Shown here: positions 9,199 through 19,754 of the stretch, one piece after another
Numbering within the stretch: position 1 is the first letter of the stretch
Layout of the letters: each line of letters begins with the position of its first letter
Made by a program: the position numbers and the translations under genes
Source of the DNA: Dermacentor variabilis
Taxonomy: Eukaryota; Arthropoda; Arachnida; Ixodida; Ixodidae
Reading direction: 5' to 3'
Assembly (NCBI RefSeq): GCF_050947875.1
Contig: NC_134572.1
Span: 122,631,105 to 122,695,104 of the forward strand
Length of the DNA stretch: 64,000 nt
The notes under the pieces: generated by a model
Database searches by the model: none
Told to the model about the DNA's origin: nothing
What the model saw: only the letters and a program-made list of their open reading frames with translations

Positions 9199-10494
9199 TT
9201 AGGTTACAGAGCTCTTTCGAGGCCCTGTAACAGGGGTTCTGCCCTTTCTGGAGCGTTCGAGGGAGCCTCGACGCTCCTTAGGCGTTTGGTGCGCCTTGAG
9301 GACGGGTGTAGTGTCCATTGCCTCTTGTGAGGCGCCGGACACGTGCTCTTGCGAGCGAGAAGTTACAAGGGAGAGTCCTGCCTTGGGGGGCAAGACCCCT
9401 GCGCCCACTAGCCCGGAGGTCGATGGGGAATTCTGCGGGATTTGGCTGCGCCGGCTGTTGCCAGCGCTGGAAGGGGCCGGGGTGGTTGGGGCAGCCTCGG
9501 CTGCGCCCACCTTCGAGGTTGATGGTCCCTCTTGCAGTGTTGACGGAGCAGCGCTAGCTGCGACCGCCGCGGGGGCAGATGGCGTAACTGCCGACTCACT
9601 GCTTGTGGGTCGGACAGCCGCCGGATGCCGTTGTGACGCTGCCCCCTTACGCGCCACATCGGCAAAGCTGCTCTTAGACAGGTATGACACCCGCCTACGT
9701 GCCTCTTTGAAAGATATGTTTTCTTTGACTTTGATTGTCACAATCTCTTTTTCTCTTTTCCAGGACGGGCAGGCGCGCGAGTATGCGGCATGCTCGCCAT
9801 CACAGTTGATACAATGTGGAGTGTTTTGGCACGTTTCGGAGGAATGTTCGTTGTCACTGCACTTGGCACAAGTCAGCCGGCCTCGACAGTTCTGTGAACT
9901 GTGGCCGAAACGTTGGCACTTAAAGCATGTGAGAGGATTGGGAACGTATGGCCGAACACGAAGTTTGATATAACCAGCCTCGATGGACTCGGGAAGGACA
10001 CTTGAGCCGAAAGTGAGTATCAGGTGTGTCGTCTTGATCTCTTTTCCATCTCTCCTTATCGTAATTCGTTTAACATTGATAACATTCTGGTCACTGAAGC
10101 CCTCCAAGAGTTCGGCCTCAGTGAGCTCCATTAAGTCATCGTCAGAGACAACACCACGGGTGGTGTTCATCGTGCGGTGCGGGGTTATAATTATTTGGGT
10201 TTCCCCAAATGACACTAGTGTTGACAATTTTTCATATTGTATTTGATCGCGGAGCTCCAAGAGGAGATCACCGCTTGACATCCTCGACGCCTTATATCCA
10301 GGACCAAAGGCTTCAGTCAGCGACTTCGAAACAAGAAAGGGTGAGATAGTTCTTACTGGTTTATCTGGTTTTGCAGAGTGGATGACATGGAAACGCGGGA
10401 AGGATTCTTTTTGGCGGCCAAAAAATTGGAAGACTTCATCGGTGCGCCCTCTTTTCTGAGGGCGATCAGGTAGTGGAGGGAAAGAGGTAGCCAT
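9199..10494 (-). CDS. I-like LINE ORF1: zinc-knuckle RNA-binding protein
   Basis: A 431-residue protein. I start it at the ATG at 10494 (MATSFPPLPDRPQKRGRTDE); the open frame runs on to 10617, but that upstream part starts at TTG. The middle carries three cysteine-rich knuckles from about residue 190 (CFKCQRFGHSSQNC, CAKCSDNEHSSETC, then CINCDGEHAAYSRAC), typical of gag-like ORF1 proteins of I/Jockey LINEs that bind the element RNA and package it with ORF2. Before the knuckles is a partially conserved region (about 60-185) with RRM-like spacing, not proven. The C-terminal third is Ser/Ala/Pro-rich and of low complexity. No frame breaks. Its stop lies 46 bases before ORF2. Confidence 0.88.
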   Translation of the reverse strand: MATSFPPLPDRPQKRGRTDEVFQFFGRQKESFPRFHVIHSAKPDKPVRTISPFLVSKSLTEAFGPGYKASRMSSGDLLLELRDQIQYEKLSTLVSFGETQIIITPHRTMNTTRGVVSDDDLMELTEAELLEGFSDQNVINVKRITIRRDGKEIKTTHLILTFGSSVLPESIEAGYIKLRVRPYVPNPLTCFKCQRFGHSSQNCRGRLTCAKCSDNEHSSETCQNTPHCINCDGEHAAYSRACPSWKREKEIVTIKVKENISFKEARRRVSYLSKSSFADVARKGAASQRHPAAVRPTSSESAVTPSAPAAVAASAAPSTLQEGPSTSKVGAAEAAPTTPAPSSAGNSRRSQIPQNSPSTSGLVGAGVLPPKAGLSLVTSRSQEHVSGASQEAMDTTPVLKAHQTPKERRGSLERSRKGRTPVTGPRKSSVT

Positions 10495-11016
10495 GAGTGG
10501 ACGTGTAGTTTTCGGCAGCAACGCCAGCCACCCACCATGGAGTCCAACAAGGGGACGCTGCAGGGCCTGAAAAACAGGGCCTGCAAACGCCAGTTGTACG
10601 TTGCCACTATAACCCAATATGACATAACCAAGGTTGGCTACTCACACAAGGTTAACCCTTGCCGCCAAGAAGAAGGAAGTAAATAGAAGAGAGAAGGAGA
10701 TAGGAAAGGTGGAAAGTAAGGGAAAGACGAAGGTTGTACGAAGAGAAAGACAGGAAAAGGCGACTGCCGATTTCCTCCAGGTGGGTCAGTCTGGAGGTGC
10801 CGTCTATGTGAAGCCGAGGCCGAAGAGGTGTGTTGCCTCCGCCGGGGGGCCTTAAAGGTCCGAGCACCCAGCATCGGCTCAACCCCCAGGATCCCCTTTT
10901 CCCCAGACACGGCTAAGCCGCGTACGGCTACACGCGGGAGGGTCCAACCCTCGTGTGCTCGGGTACGTGGTGTCGCAACACACCAAACGCCTGCTTGCGC
11001 AGACGCCCCTGCGGGG
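10495..11016 (-). promoter_or_regulatory. 5' UTR of the I-like LINE with presumed internal promoter
   Basis: About 520 bases between the 5' duplication and the ORF1 ATG, strongly GC-rich near the 5' end. The element begins with ccccgcagggg, a self-complementary stem with a three-base loop directly at the junction. LINEs of this group carry internal promoters in the 5' UTR; that a promoter lies here is family knowledge, and I see no TATA box. Confidence 0.55.
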
Positions 11017-11030
11017 ATTTCTTCAATGAA
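11017..11030. repeat. Target site duplication, right copy
   Basis: Exact repeat of 5044-5057. It sits in the same codon phase of the interrupted RT, so the host frame resumes here. Confidence 0.9.
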
Positions 11031-11435
11031 ACGAACTCTTAACTTACGTGATCTTTCGTCACGCCGCAAATCTTCCCGTCTCTCCCTTTTTCACAAAGTT
11101 TTTCACTTGAACCCCCTTTTAAAAGAGACCCTTCTTGCCCCTCCGTCTTATATTTCTGCCCGCACTGACCACAGCCTTAAAATCGGGGTGCCATTGTGCC
11201 GTACTAACCGGTACAGTGACTCATTCATCCCCAGGACAAGCACGGACTGGAATCGCCTTCCCGCCTCAATCGCACTCATCACCGACCCTACTAACTTCAA
11301 GACCGCCATTCAGAATGCTGTTTGTTAGTATTTTTTTTTTGTTAATACTTTTTTGTTTGTATTTTTAACTGCATTACTTCTTGTTTTGACTCCACTCCTT
11401 TCTGTAACGCCTTCGGGCCTTGAAAGTACGTGAAA

Positions 11436-11482
<47 letters not shown>

Positions 11483-11484
11483 AT
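11031..11484 (+). pseudogene. 3' part of the interrupted CR1/Jockey-like LINE with (AAAT)n tail
   Basis: The frame continues from the duplication (ISSMKRTLNLRDLSSRRKSS, then FIPRTSTDWNRLPASI) and stops at 11328. These are the C-terminal residues of CR1/Jockey-like ORF2 proteins; the same block occurs at 61250-61620. A 3' UTR of about 100 bases with T-rich runs follows, then about 50 bases of (AAAT)n (11433-11484), the usual kind of microsatellite tail left by such elements. A tRNA-like SINE begins directly at 11485. Confidence 0.85.
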
Positions 11485-11640
11485 GGCACCGTGGTAGCGC
11501 AATCAGTAAGACAATTGGTAGGACCATCGAAAGCGTAATGCGACGACGTGGGTTCGTGTCCCACCTGCGTCAAATTAAATGGGCAAATTTTATTTTTGTT
11601 ATATTTTATTCTTTCGCGACACTCCAACGTACGGTAATAG
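11485..11640 (+). repeat. tRNA-derived SINE
   Basis: Begins ggcaccgtggtagcgcaatc and includes a B box (gggttcgtgtcccacctgcg near 11550-11570). The head matches the minus-strand SINE at 2640-2790, which also starts with ggtgccac and ends with a cccacctgcg block. The A-box region has an insertion (agtaagacaattggta), so the copy is degenerate. Downstream 11575-11640 is AT-rich tail. It is not a tRNA gene. Confidence 0.65.
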
Positions 11641-11807
11641 AAGTTCAACTGCCGAACATCGCTGTGTTGCCGACATGGGCAGCCCATAGACCCTTGCAAT
11701 TCTCTATAGGGCCCTCTATCGAGGTGAGAACTCGTATCAACAACCGACTGTTAAGTGGTGGGACATCTCTACCAATTAGAAAAAAGCGGGGGGTTTCCTG
11801 TGGCGCC

Positions 11808-11875
11808 GAGATTCTTGGACCCAGTACATCCTACATACGAGGTTGACGCTCTACCATTTAACCATCATAAAAAGT
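11808..11875 (-). repeat. Short tRNA-like fragment
   Basis: On the minus strand, ggttaaatggtagagc resembles an A box and gggtccaagaatctc a B box. The rest does not fold as a cloverleaf. Probably a SINE relic. Confidence 0.4.
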
Positions 11876-12599
11876 CGTGAGTGACGGTGCGTTCATTCAC
11901 ACAAGGCACTCGAAATTGCACTTTAATTCTCGCCCTCGCATCTCCCACCCTCTCCAGCGCACGTACAGATCACATGACCTAGATCATTCGGTGCTTGCGC
12001 TGCGCATGCGCCCTCAGTGCCTGGAGAGCCCTGCCGCGATAGCTTGAACGCGCATTGTGCCACAATTGCTATGGAAGCAACATTACTTCTTACGTTCCCA
12101 CCTCACAAAAATTATTTATGTGATAGTAGCAAGCATTTGAACGGCATAGTTTCAGGGCTATATTTGATCTTACATTGAGATGTTACATCAAGGAATGTGA
12201 AGGGATGTTAAAGTACTGTGCTGGTAGCACAGCTTAATCCTCTGGTTAACCGCGATCCTTATTATTATAAAACAAGAAATTGCATACCAGCCAGATTAGT
12301 GACAGACTGTTTTTAGGATGTACAAACCGTTCAAGGTGTTCGGATTTTAGCTACATTATCAGAAGGCTATGCAGGTCCAAATATGATAAGCAGTTAACTG
12401 CTATACAGCTAAATGCAATACTTATAATTGTATTAATATGCCCCTCATGCAATGTACACGCTTATGCACCACGCAGGCCAAGACTTCAATTTACTACAAC
12501 GGTTATGCTTACGCTGAAGTGAAAGGTTGACGGAGCGATGTTATGAGGGCGAAGGCAATGAGGTATGATGCATGCAGAATAATCTTCCGATTTCCGCCT
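11876..12599. other. Anonymous spacer with one NRF-1-like motif
   Basis: No gene seen. The tract at 12001-12012 (tgcgcatgcgcc) matches 11 of 12 bases of the palindrome found in two MITEs of this window. Confidence 0.4.
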
Positions 12600-12690
12600 T
12601 CCCCAGTGTAACGTAGCCAACCGAGCATGTCTTTGGTTAACCTCGCTACATTTCCCTCTTCGTCTCTCTCTCTCTGTTGAAGGGAGAATC
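12600..12690 (+). repeat. LINE 3'-tail fragment
   Basis: The tract gtaacgtagccaaccgag...ggttaacctcgctacatttccctcttc...tctctctctctc matches the 3' UTR at 395-480. Only the tail is present, so it is a severely 5'-truncated copy. Confidence 0.5.
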
Positions 12691-12756
12691 GCGATGAAAG
12701 GTGTATGTGCAGATAAATTCAGCACATCTCTAAATACACTTCAGGATACTTTATCA

Positions 12757-12995
12757 ATCCGCCGAGGTAGCTCAGTGGCTAATCCATCGCGCTGCCAAGC
12801 TCGCGTTCCCGGGGTCACTCCCGCTGGCGGGGGCCGCAATTCGATAGAGGTGAAATGCAAAGAGGTTTATGCACTTTGATTTAGGCGCATGCAAAGCCAG
12901 CCCAGTGGTTAAATTAATCCGGAGTCCCCCACTACGGTGTACCTCGTAATCATATCCTCGGTCTTTCACGTGAACCACTAGAATTTATTTCAGAT
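12757..12995 (+). repeat. tRNA-derived SINE with conserved body
   Basis: The head ccgccgaggtagctcagtgg is an A-box tRNA-like start, followed by a degraded B box (ggggtcactcc). The body has the motifs aattcgatagaggtgaaatg, ttaatccggagtcccccact and acgtgaaccactagaattta, a layout I associate with an abundant tick SINE family. It lacks the acceptor-stem pairing of a real tRNA. No ORF. Confidence 0.7.
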
Positions 12996-13867
12996 GAGGA
13001 CTCTATACCCCTCGTGTCTACGAGTCGCGTACCCTATGTGGAGGACAGGTGAACAATTGCACGTACGCAGCGGCATACACCTGGTGTGGCATATACCCAA
13101 TGGCACAAGATGCTGGTCCATTGAGTACAAGAAAGTTATGCAAATTAAAGTCTGAGTACATTAGAATTACATATGAGCCGTCATTGTACGGTCTCTGCAG
13201 GTTTAATGTTTTGATGCATTGTTTTCGTATGCAGAAAGGGCCTATGTTCATTTTATAGACATTTGTAGGTCAAAATACTGTTCTATTTAAGCCGCAGCAA
13301 ATAACGTCATACGCAAGTGTCCAAGAACGAAGTAGCGCTAAAGAAATTCAGGAGAATGAAACAAAATGTTGAATATCATGCACTATTCTTTAGTGAAGTC
13401 TGCATACATTATAGTTGCCCATGAGCAGAAATTTAGTGTAAAATTTTCATGTCGCGATTTATTATTTGACTACGCAGAACCAAGTGCTCCTTGGCACCAC
13501 ACTGTGGGTCCTGGGGCATAGTTAGATTGCCTATCAGGTGAGAAAACGAATACTGAAGCCAAACCACAGTGAAGTAGACAAACAGAGGTTCGCTTCAGAA
13601 TCTACCGCAACAACCTGGTAAACATATGAAAGATAACATTTGCTAGAGCAGGAATCCGCGCATGTCCGTAAAGCCGACACATGTTTCACACCATGGTGAA
13701 GTACTTCCTCTCAGTTCCATGTCGTTACTGCGATAGCTTTCATTAGCTACTTTACCCGTTTGACATGGTTATTGTTTTTTTCGGTCTATAGACAACAGGT
13801 GTAAAAAAAGGATTTCAAATGCCACTACAGTGCAAATGAGTGCACCTTCCTGTAGAATCAAAAGAGG
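12996..13867. other. Anonymous spacer
   Basis: AT-rich DNA. I see no domain, tRNA fold or repeat terminus. Confidence 0.35.
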
Positions 13868-13960
13868 AATGAACGTCTGGTTTTAGTGGGGTAAGCGCCA
13901 GGTATGCCGAAAGAGCACCAGGTAATCAAATAATAAACCGCCAAATAAAACATCTACAGA
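13868..13960 (-). repeat. 3' fragment related to the I-like LINE
   Basis: gaacgtctggttttagtggggtaagcgccaggtatgccgaaagagcacc parallels the start of the I-like LINE 3' end at 5068-5125 (gtgtgggttttattggcgca, then gccaggtatggccaaagagc). It is a short, diverged, 5'-truncated copy. Confidence 0.55.
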
Positions 13961-14204
13961 TATAATATCTCATAATATAGGGAGACCAATATTGGTCGAC
14001 CTCCCATAGTTTGAAGGTATCCGTGAAAAACTTTAAAAAGCGTCGTCTGATCCCGAAAGCAGCGCAGTCTAACAGCGTCTCAAAGAGCGAGCTCTCACAA
14101 GTAAATAACACGACAAACGCACGTGCGGTACGTTTGAAAGAGCTACTTTGGCGCAAGAGATGCATGTGAGTGGTCGTGGCCTATAATAAAGGAAGAAAGT
14201 GTTA

Positions 14205-14285
14205 TCCTGGTCCAATGGTTAGAGCATTGAGGCTGCGACGGTGGAAGACAGAGGTTCGATCTCGCCATCGGTCACGCATATTGTA
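14205..14285 (+). repeat. tRNA-like SINE head
   Basis: tggtccaatggttagagcat resembles an A box and gaggttcgatctcgcc a B box with about 25 bases between them. Acceptor pairing is absent. Probably a SINE. Confidence 0.5.
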
Positions 14286-17200
14286 CAGCATTATAAGCAT
14301 GCAGACTTCACCCTGTTTGAAGTAATCTAACAGAAAACACAAGTTTTGTTGAGCGGACGCGATCACAAAGCAAATGCGACGTATAGAAACATGACTTTGA
14401 TAAATAAAATTCAGCAAGGTCACGCATTTGACGAAACCCCACCATCTGAGTATGCTGTCATACACTTAGATAGTGGTGCAACGTTCTGGCGAAGTTTTTA
14501 TAAGTGCTATACTTCGGCCACTGCTTATGTGTCATTGGCTGCGCGCAAACGTTTTCGAAAATCTACCAGAATGCCTGCACGTGACTTTGATAGAACGGGC
14601 ATAGTACGCTTAAATGTAATAAAACAATAGATCGCTTGAGCTACTTAGCCCACTTTGCGTGATTGGTGCTTGCCACTCAATGTTAACAGGATATATGGAG
14701 GACAGTAGGAGAATAAATAGAAGAGGAAGAGAGAGAGTCAATGCTTTATAATGCATGAAACTTCGGCCTAATTGTGTGCAAGAGAAAAAGGCAAGCACAG
14801 CTGCGGAGTGGAACGGGCAATTGTGGTGCACATGGCGTACGTTGGATCGCATTAAAAAAAAAAAGAGTAGAATTGCGCAACCTTGCAGATAGAAGCAAAA
14901 TTTCGAGTGCTGCTACTTATTTTTTGCTGCAGTTTCGGTCATTAAACCACACACTTGTAAACGTTGACTGTACGTGTCACATCTGTTTGCTACTTTGACT
15001 TGCCAGCATGCAACATTATCGAGGTCTTGGGTAAAGCCGGCATTTCTCTCACTTCCTCTGCACACCAAATTTAATGACATCCTTATTTTTGTCCAATTTG
15101 ATAGGCGTCTAACTTATATTTATCCCATGATGGTGCGCAAACTTTTCGAGCCATTCTTGAATCACTCTCTTTTAATTTCGCTTATACATAAGTCATGAAC
15201 TGCACCTTACCTCCACAAAATACATGCAAGTTGGCTCGTTTAGTCCACCGAGCTAACCATGCTCACCTCCAATAAGCTATGAATGCCTACTGTGCCTACT
15301 GTGGGCAAAGCACACCTCTGTTTATGCTCACAACAGATCTCTCGGCTGTTTGCTCAATACGTGCTATCCTAATACTACCTTAACCAGTTGATACGCACCG
15401 CTGCGGAGAACTAAAGAACGCTGTGGTGCATAAAAATTCCGCATTTCAGTCCTGCGTGTACTTTTTAGGGTAGCGTCCATAAATTATGCATGATACATCA
15501 CTGCATTTGGTGAATGGTATAAAGCGTGCTCTTCATTGTTACACCATGGAAAGCGGCTCTCTAATCTCACGGGCCTTCCAGCTCGACAAGCACTTGTTTT
15601 AATGCTCCGCTGCGTGACAACCCTGTCTTACAGACAAAGCACGCTTTACAGGCGTATATAGCCGCTTGAAATAAAAAAAAAATATTGACCTCTGAACTAC
15701 TCCAATTACCGATTTCAATTACCGAATCCTGCGCATAGAAATTTTGTACTCTTTTCAAACTACTTTGTCCTCTGCTGTTCGCGACTGCATTCACCGTTCT
15801 ATGGCAGCCATTCTGTTAGTGCACTAGACCGAGGGCTGCCTGCTGTAAGCATTGCACGAACTGTCCTATTTCCCCTTACTTTTTGTAAGTACAACATCGG
15901 CGATGCGCTCTTACAGTAATGCATGAGAGTGATGATGCATAAGTGTCACTAATGCTGTCATGCTGTGAGTTTGCGTGGCGGAACGGATAATACAGATGGA
16001 GAAATGGTCGGAAGTTAAGAGGTGAACATTTGTTTGGCTGCATAGCAACAGAAAAATAGACAAATATTCAGTGATTCAGTAGTAGTTGATTATAATAGAA
16101 TATCTCTCCAGTTAATGAACAAATGAGAAGACTAAACATTGCGAACTTCTTGGACATTCGTGGTAAATGGTGCAAATATATAAAAAAGGGAAACATAGGC
16201 GTTTACTGACACCATTGTTACAATTCGGTGTCCCATCCAATACGTGTCACATCGACATTCTTTAAGCTGCACCCACCTAGGTGCGCAAAGCTCACTTTGC
16301 TCCAACTGTAATATATATATAAGCTCTCGCAGCGCTGTAACGGCTCAAAGTTTGGCTGGAAGGAACAGTTTGGGAAAAGGAAAAACATGTTTGCCATGTA
16401 AGAGCCCTGAGCATAGTGTCCATCATTCTTTCAGAAGCGGCAGGTGCTTCGGAAAGTCCGAAACGCATTACGAGAAATTCCTATAATTCATCAAGGAGTA
16501 GCAAAAACAATTTTATTGTGATAGCAAACAGATGGACACTCCAGGAGCATTTCTGCCATCGCTGTGGGCGTCCTTTTGAGGCCCCCGTTTAAAATAGAAC
16601 TGCTATAAAACGTGTCGCCGCGCGCCGTATGCTGCATGTACATCTGAAAGCATGCGATGAGCCGGCGATCGCGGCTCAACCTGGTGCACGCAAGAAAGGA
16701 GAGCGGGGAGAAAGCACGTCGTCTTCCGTCGTTCTCAATGCTCTGGTCGGTGGGTAGGGAGGGGTGCAGGCACTTTCTACTCCGGGCGGCCACGCTCGCC
16801 CACCGGGGCCGCTGTATCTTCAAAGACATCTGCGACGGGGGTAGAGTCCGCCGTACGCAGCGTTTCCGCGGTTTTGTTCGCGCTGATGTGAGACGCAGCA
16901 TGAATGTTAATTCGTGCGCTGCTCCTGGCGCGCTTGCTCACTACAGCATTTTGACAGAGAGATTCCGCGGTCATTGAGGGAGATATATTCATGTTTTCTT
17001 GTGCGTGCGTGACACCATGGTTGTTAATTTAGTTAGTATGCATACGTCTGCAAGTATAAATGGCTGAGAAAACTGCTATCCTTACTTCGTAGCGCTGTCC
17101 ACTAACTTGTTATCGCAACCAATGCTTCAACATTCGGCCGAAACTACTACTTTTCTTGTGTGATGGGTTTTAGAATCACCACTTGCCAGTACCCAGTGCG

Positions 17201-17393
17201 TAGACATTGCGAAGAAAAGAGCTCGGCTTCTTGTAGGCAATTACGGGCCTCGTCTATTCACGGTTGGGGATAAACATCGTTGCGAGTAATCCTGATGAGG
17301 AGATGGAGATTGACGCAAAGTATGTTTCAGCCCAGAGACTTTGGGAGGGCTGCATCACAGCGAGTTACAGCAAATTGTCTGCGTGTTTGACAA
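14286..17393. other. Long stretch without a recognisable gene
   Basis: About 3.1 kb, mostly AT-rich, with short frames only. A GC-richer patch at 16610-16970 has open frames on both strands (136 and 106 codons) of arginine-rich, low-information composition; I do not regard them as genes. No repeat termini seen. Confidence 0.4.
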
Positions 17394-17395
17394 TA

Positions 17396-17941
17396 GAGAG
17401 TTTTAGCTCAGCGGGTTTACGTTTCGCTCCGCTCGCGGTCTCCACCGTTGCGCCAGCGGAGCGGCTCGCGAAAAAAGAATTTTAGCCCGGCGGATCACTC
17501 ACCCGCTCGAGTGGAGAGAGCGGGGCGCTCTGCTTCCCCACCTAGTGGTCCGAATAGGAGTTACTGAGAAATGAATTTGAATTACGCTTGCTTTTATGAT
17601 GCAAGAAATGTTGAATAAAGATATATTACATGTTCTCAGTACAGTATTTGTTAATAATATACTGAGTACTAATGTACGGGTCAGCGCCGCAGTCGCCGTA
17701 GTCGATGCAGAACTGCCGGCGTTCATGTTCGCGGCTGCCATCTTTCATTTCCCATACACCCCCGCGCGCGCTTGCGCACGCTCGCGCGCTGCGTATACCC
17801 TCCGCTGGGGAGTGCTTTCCAGCGGCCGTAAACGCTGCTCCGTAAAACCGCTGGCCGCCTCAACGTTGTGCGCATGCGCAGTCGTGTCTCCGCTCGCCCG
17901 CTCCGCTCCGCTGGCCGTAAACCCGCTGGGCTAAAACTCTC
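17396..17941. mobile_element. TA-flanked MITE with about 28-bp TIRs and a NRF-1-like palindrome
   Basis: Left end gagagttttagctcagcggg and right end (inverted) gagagttttagcccagcggg extend to gtttacg, flanked by TA at 17394-17395 and 17942-17943. No transposase. The interior is GC-rich near both ends. Near the right end is tgcgcatgcgca (17869-17880), the NRF-1/alpha-Pal consensus. On the minus strand this is followed about 130 bases later by aaagatggcagcc (ATG at 17741) and a short 80-codon open frame starting MAAANMNAGSSAS. Its right border is where the decayed gypsy sequence begins. The TIR core (gagagttttaga/g) is shared with 52879-53573. Confidence 0.8.
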
Positions 17942-17943
17942 TA

Positions 17944-19480
17944 ATGACATGGCGTTCGGCTCCAGGAACACTGTATGGACGCTGGCATAGCGAAACACAG
18001 TGCCCAGTGTCAATACAGTGATGAACCACTAACCTACGATCCAAGAAAGACTGGCCGAGGTCTAGAGAGGTATGAAAACGTTCAAGCAGTTCAATGACCT
18101 GAATGCACTTGGCTGGCGTACGGGCCTCATTGACGGCATGCACGAAAACATCTGTAGAGCTTGAGGTAGTTGCAGCCGCCGAAGTTACGGCACAGATCTT
18201 ATCGGAATCTACGGGATATGAAATCAAGTGAGTAAAGACGCCCCTCATATTCGCCATGCAATAGAGCTGAAGGACCGCGAATTAGACTGCGCACATAAAT
18301 TTTACCCGAACTATTGAAAAGTATGACAAGACAAACGGGAGTACGGGGTTCCAGCGACGCTCATAGTCTCCAGACGGTGTAAACAGAGCACAAATGGACA
18401 GGTGACGACATCAGCAGCGCCAACCACTTTATAAGACTGGTTAGGGAGATCTGAGGAAGTCTCGGTAAGCAGGGATAAAGTACGTGGCGCTCTTGCGCAG
18501 TCGACAGCAGTATGATTCCCGAAAGGAAGTCGCAACAGAGAGTAACGTCATACGATGCACGCCACAGAACGACGAGTTCAACAAATTTTGTAGGTCTTGA
18601 GTCACAATGCGAGCGGTACATGCGACCGAATTCTTGACGGGCTGTGACTTTCCAGTAGGTTGGTCACCTGTTGCGAAAAGCGTACTTGTCGCAACGCCTT
18701 CGACAAATACTGCGGTCACGTTGGGGGGAGGGGGGGGGCGGGCGATGAAGCCTTCCAACATTTCGACGAGGCGCCGTTCTTGCCTCAGCAACTGTGGCGG
18801 TCGGTTTTTTTTTCTTGGGCAGAGGAGGAACGCTGAAGAATTGGGAAAACCAACCGCTCGCGGGGAGAAGGAGAACCAAGTATAGTGGGGTGTGAAGGCT
18901 GTTGGAGAAGGTAGCTGAGCTTTGGCTTGGTATAACAAAAACAAAGTTCGCAGCCACGAAAGTCACGCGCGAAGCTTGCTGGATTACCGCATACGAGACA
19001 GATGGGCGGTTATCCAGTAACAGAACGGATAACTGGGCTAGTTAGCTTACTTGAATCTTGAAATTGTAAAAGCGCACAAAGACGAGAAACGAAGAGAGTG
19101 GACAGGACGAAGGCCCGAAAGGTGAGAACGGTGCGTGAACGGACAGTACCGTACTTGGCGACGAGTAGGAGCAGTTGGCTAGGCTGGTTGCAATAGGAAT
19201 CCGTCGAGCACGAAGACGGGTGACAGCTGCATAGCAAGTCAGAGGTGCAGTCAGGTGTGGTACCTGAGAGGGAGTGGAGGGCATATCAGGAACTTGCACT
19301 TGGATCACACGATGGAGCGACGGGTCTAGTGGTGAGGCAGGCTCAGCAGCACATTCCACAAGAAATAACTGGCGAGTCACTTTCCGAATATATTGCTCAA
19401 TTCGTGGCAGCAAGGAGGCACCATCAATTTATGTATGCAGTGCCGTTGACAACTGGATTTCAGGTCCACGGCGAAGCTGC
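17944..19480 (-). pseudogene. Decayed Ty3/gypsy retrotransposon: gag zinc knuckle, protease and RT start
   Basis: Minus-strand frames, broken many times. In order from 19480: a Pro/Ser-rich gag-like segment (19413-19042), a damaged CCHC knuckle (CLVCGNPASFARDF, near 18990), a protease-linker-like region (about 18620-18310), and an RT N-terminal segment (VVHHCIDTGHCVSLCQRPYS, near 18040-17980) like the HxIDTG...xRPYR start of gypsy RTs. It stops at the MITE border at 17943, so the catalytic RT core, RNase H and integrase are missing. No LTR identified. The gag and protease assignments are weaker than the RT one. Confidence 0.6.
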
Positions 19481-19559
19481 TTAATTAGGAACACTTGAAA
19501 TAAGATAATACCTAGAGCACTAACACAATAGCAGCAATGAAGTAAAAACGATATCACGT
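19481..19559. other. Short spacer
   Basis: Nothing recognised between the gypsy relic and the MITE relic. Confidence 0.3.
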
Positions 19560-19754
19560 AAGAAATACTTTTTCCCAAGAGTAATCATCTGCCTCTCGTG
19601 CTTTCCCTTTCTTTAAACTGCGAGCCCAGTACCTTCAGGTCACGAACGGCATGTGCGTCATAAGCGCAATATAGCAATCTTAAGAAGGAAGTAGCTAGCC
19701 TAGAGTTTTAGAGAAAGATACTCCCCGAAATGTCTAAACTGTCTCTAGAGTGTA
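19560..19754. mobile_element. Degenerate copy of the CACTCTTA MITE family
   Basis: The central block (ctttccctttctttaaactgcgag...gaacggcatgtgcg...agcaatctt) aligns in order with the MITE at 36475, and the right end has the family terminus ctagagtgta (19746-19754). The left terminus is eroded. Confidence 0.55.

Larger units (their letters stand above)
5058..11016 (-). mobile_element. Full-length I-like non-LTR retrotransposon, apparently intact
   Basis: A 5.96-kb element lies on the minus strand between exact 14-bp duplications. From its 5' end (11016) it has a GC-rich 5' UTR of about 520 bases, ORF1 (10494-9199) with CCHC zinc knuckles, a 46-base gap, ORF2 (9152-5433) with endonuclease, RT and RNase H, a 3' UTR of about 375 bases, and a short (CATT)n tail at 5058-5073 beside an AATAAA-like motif. 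No stop or frameshift breaks either ORF. Low-level 3' copies occur elsewhere (about 13868-13960). The intact ORFs and exact duplication imply recent insertion. Assignment to the I clade rests on the EEP-RT-RNase H order. Confidence 0.9.

Noticed and set aside
9296..9973. 225-codon plus-strand frame
   Set aside because: It is the antisense shadow of I-like ORF1 and lacks domain features.
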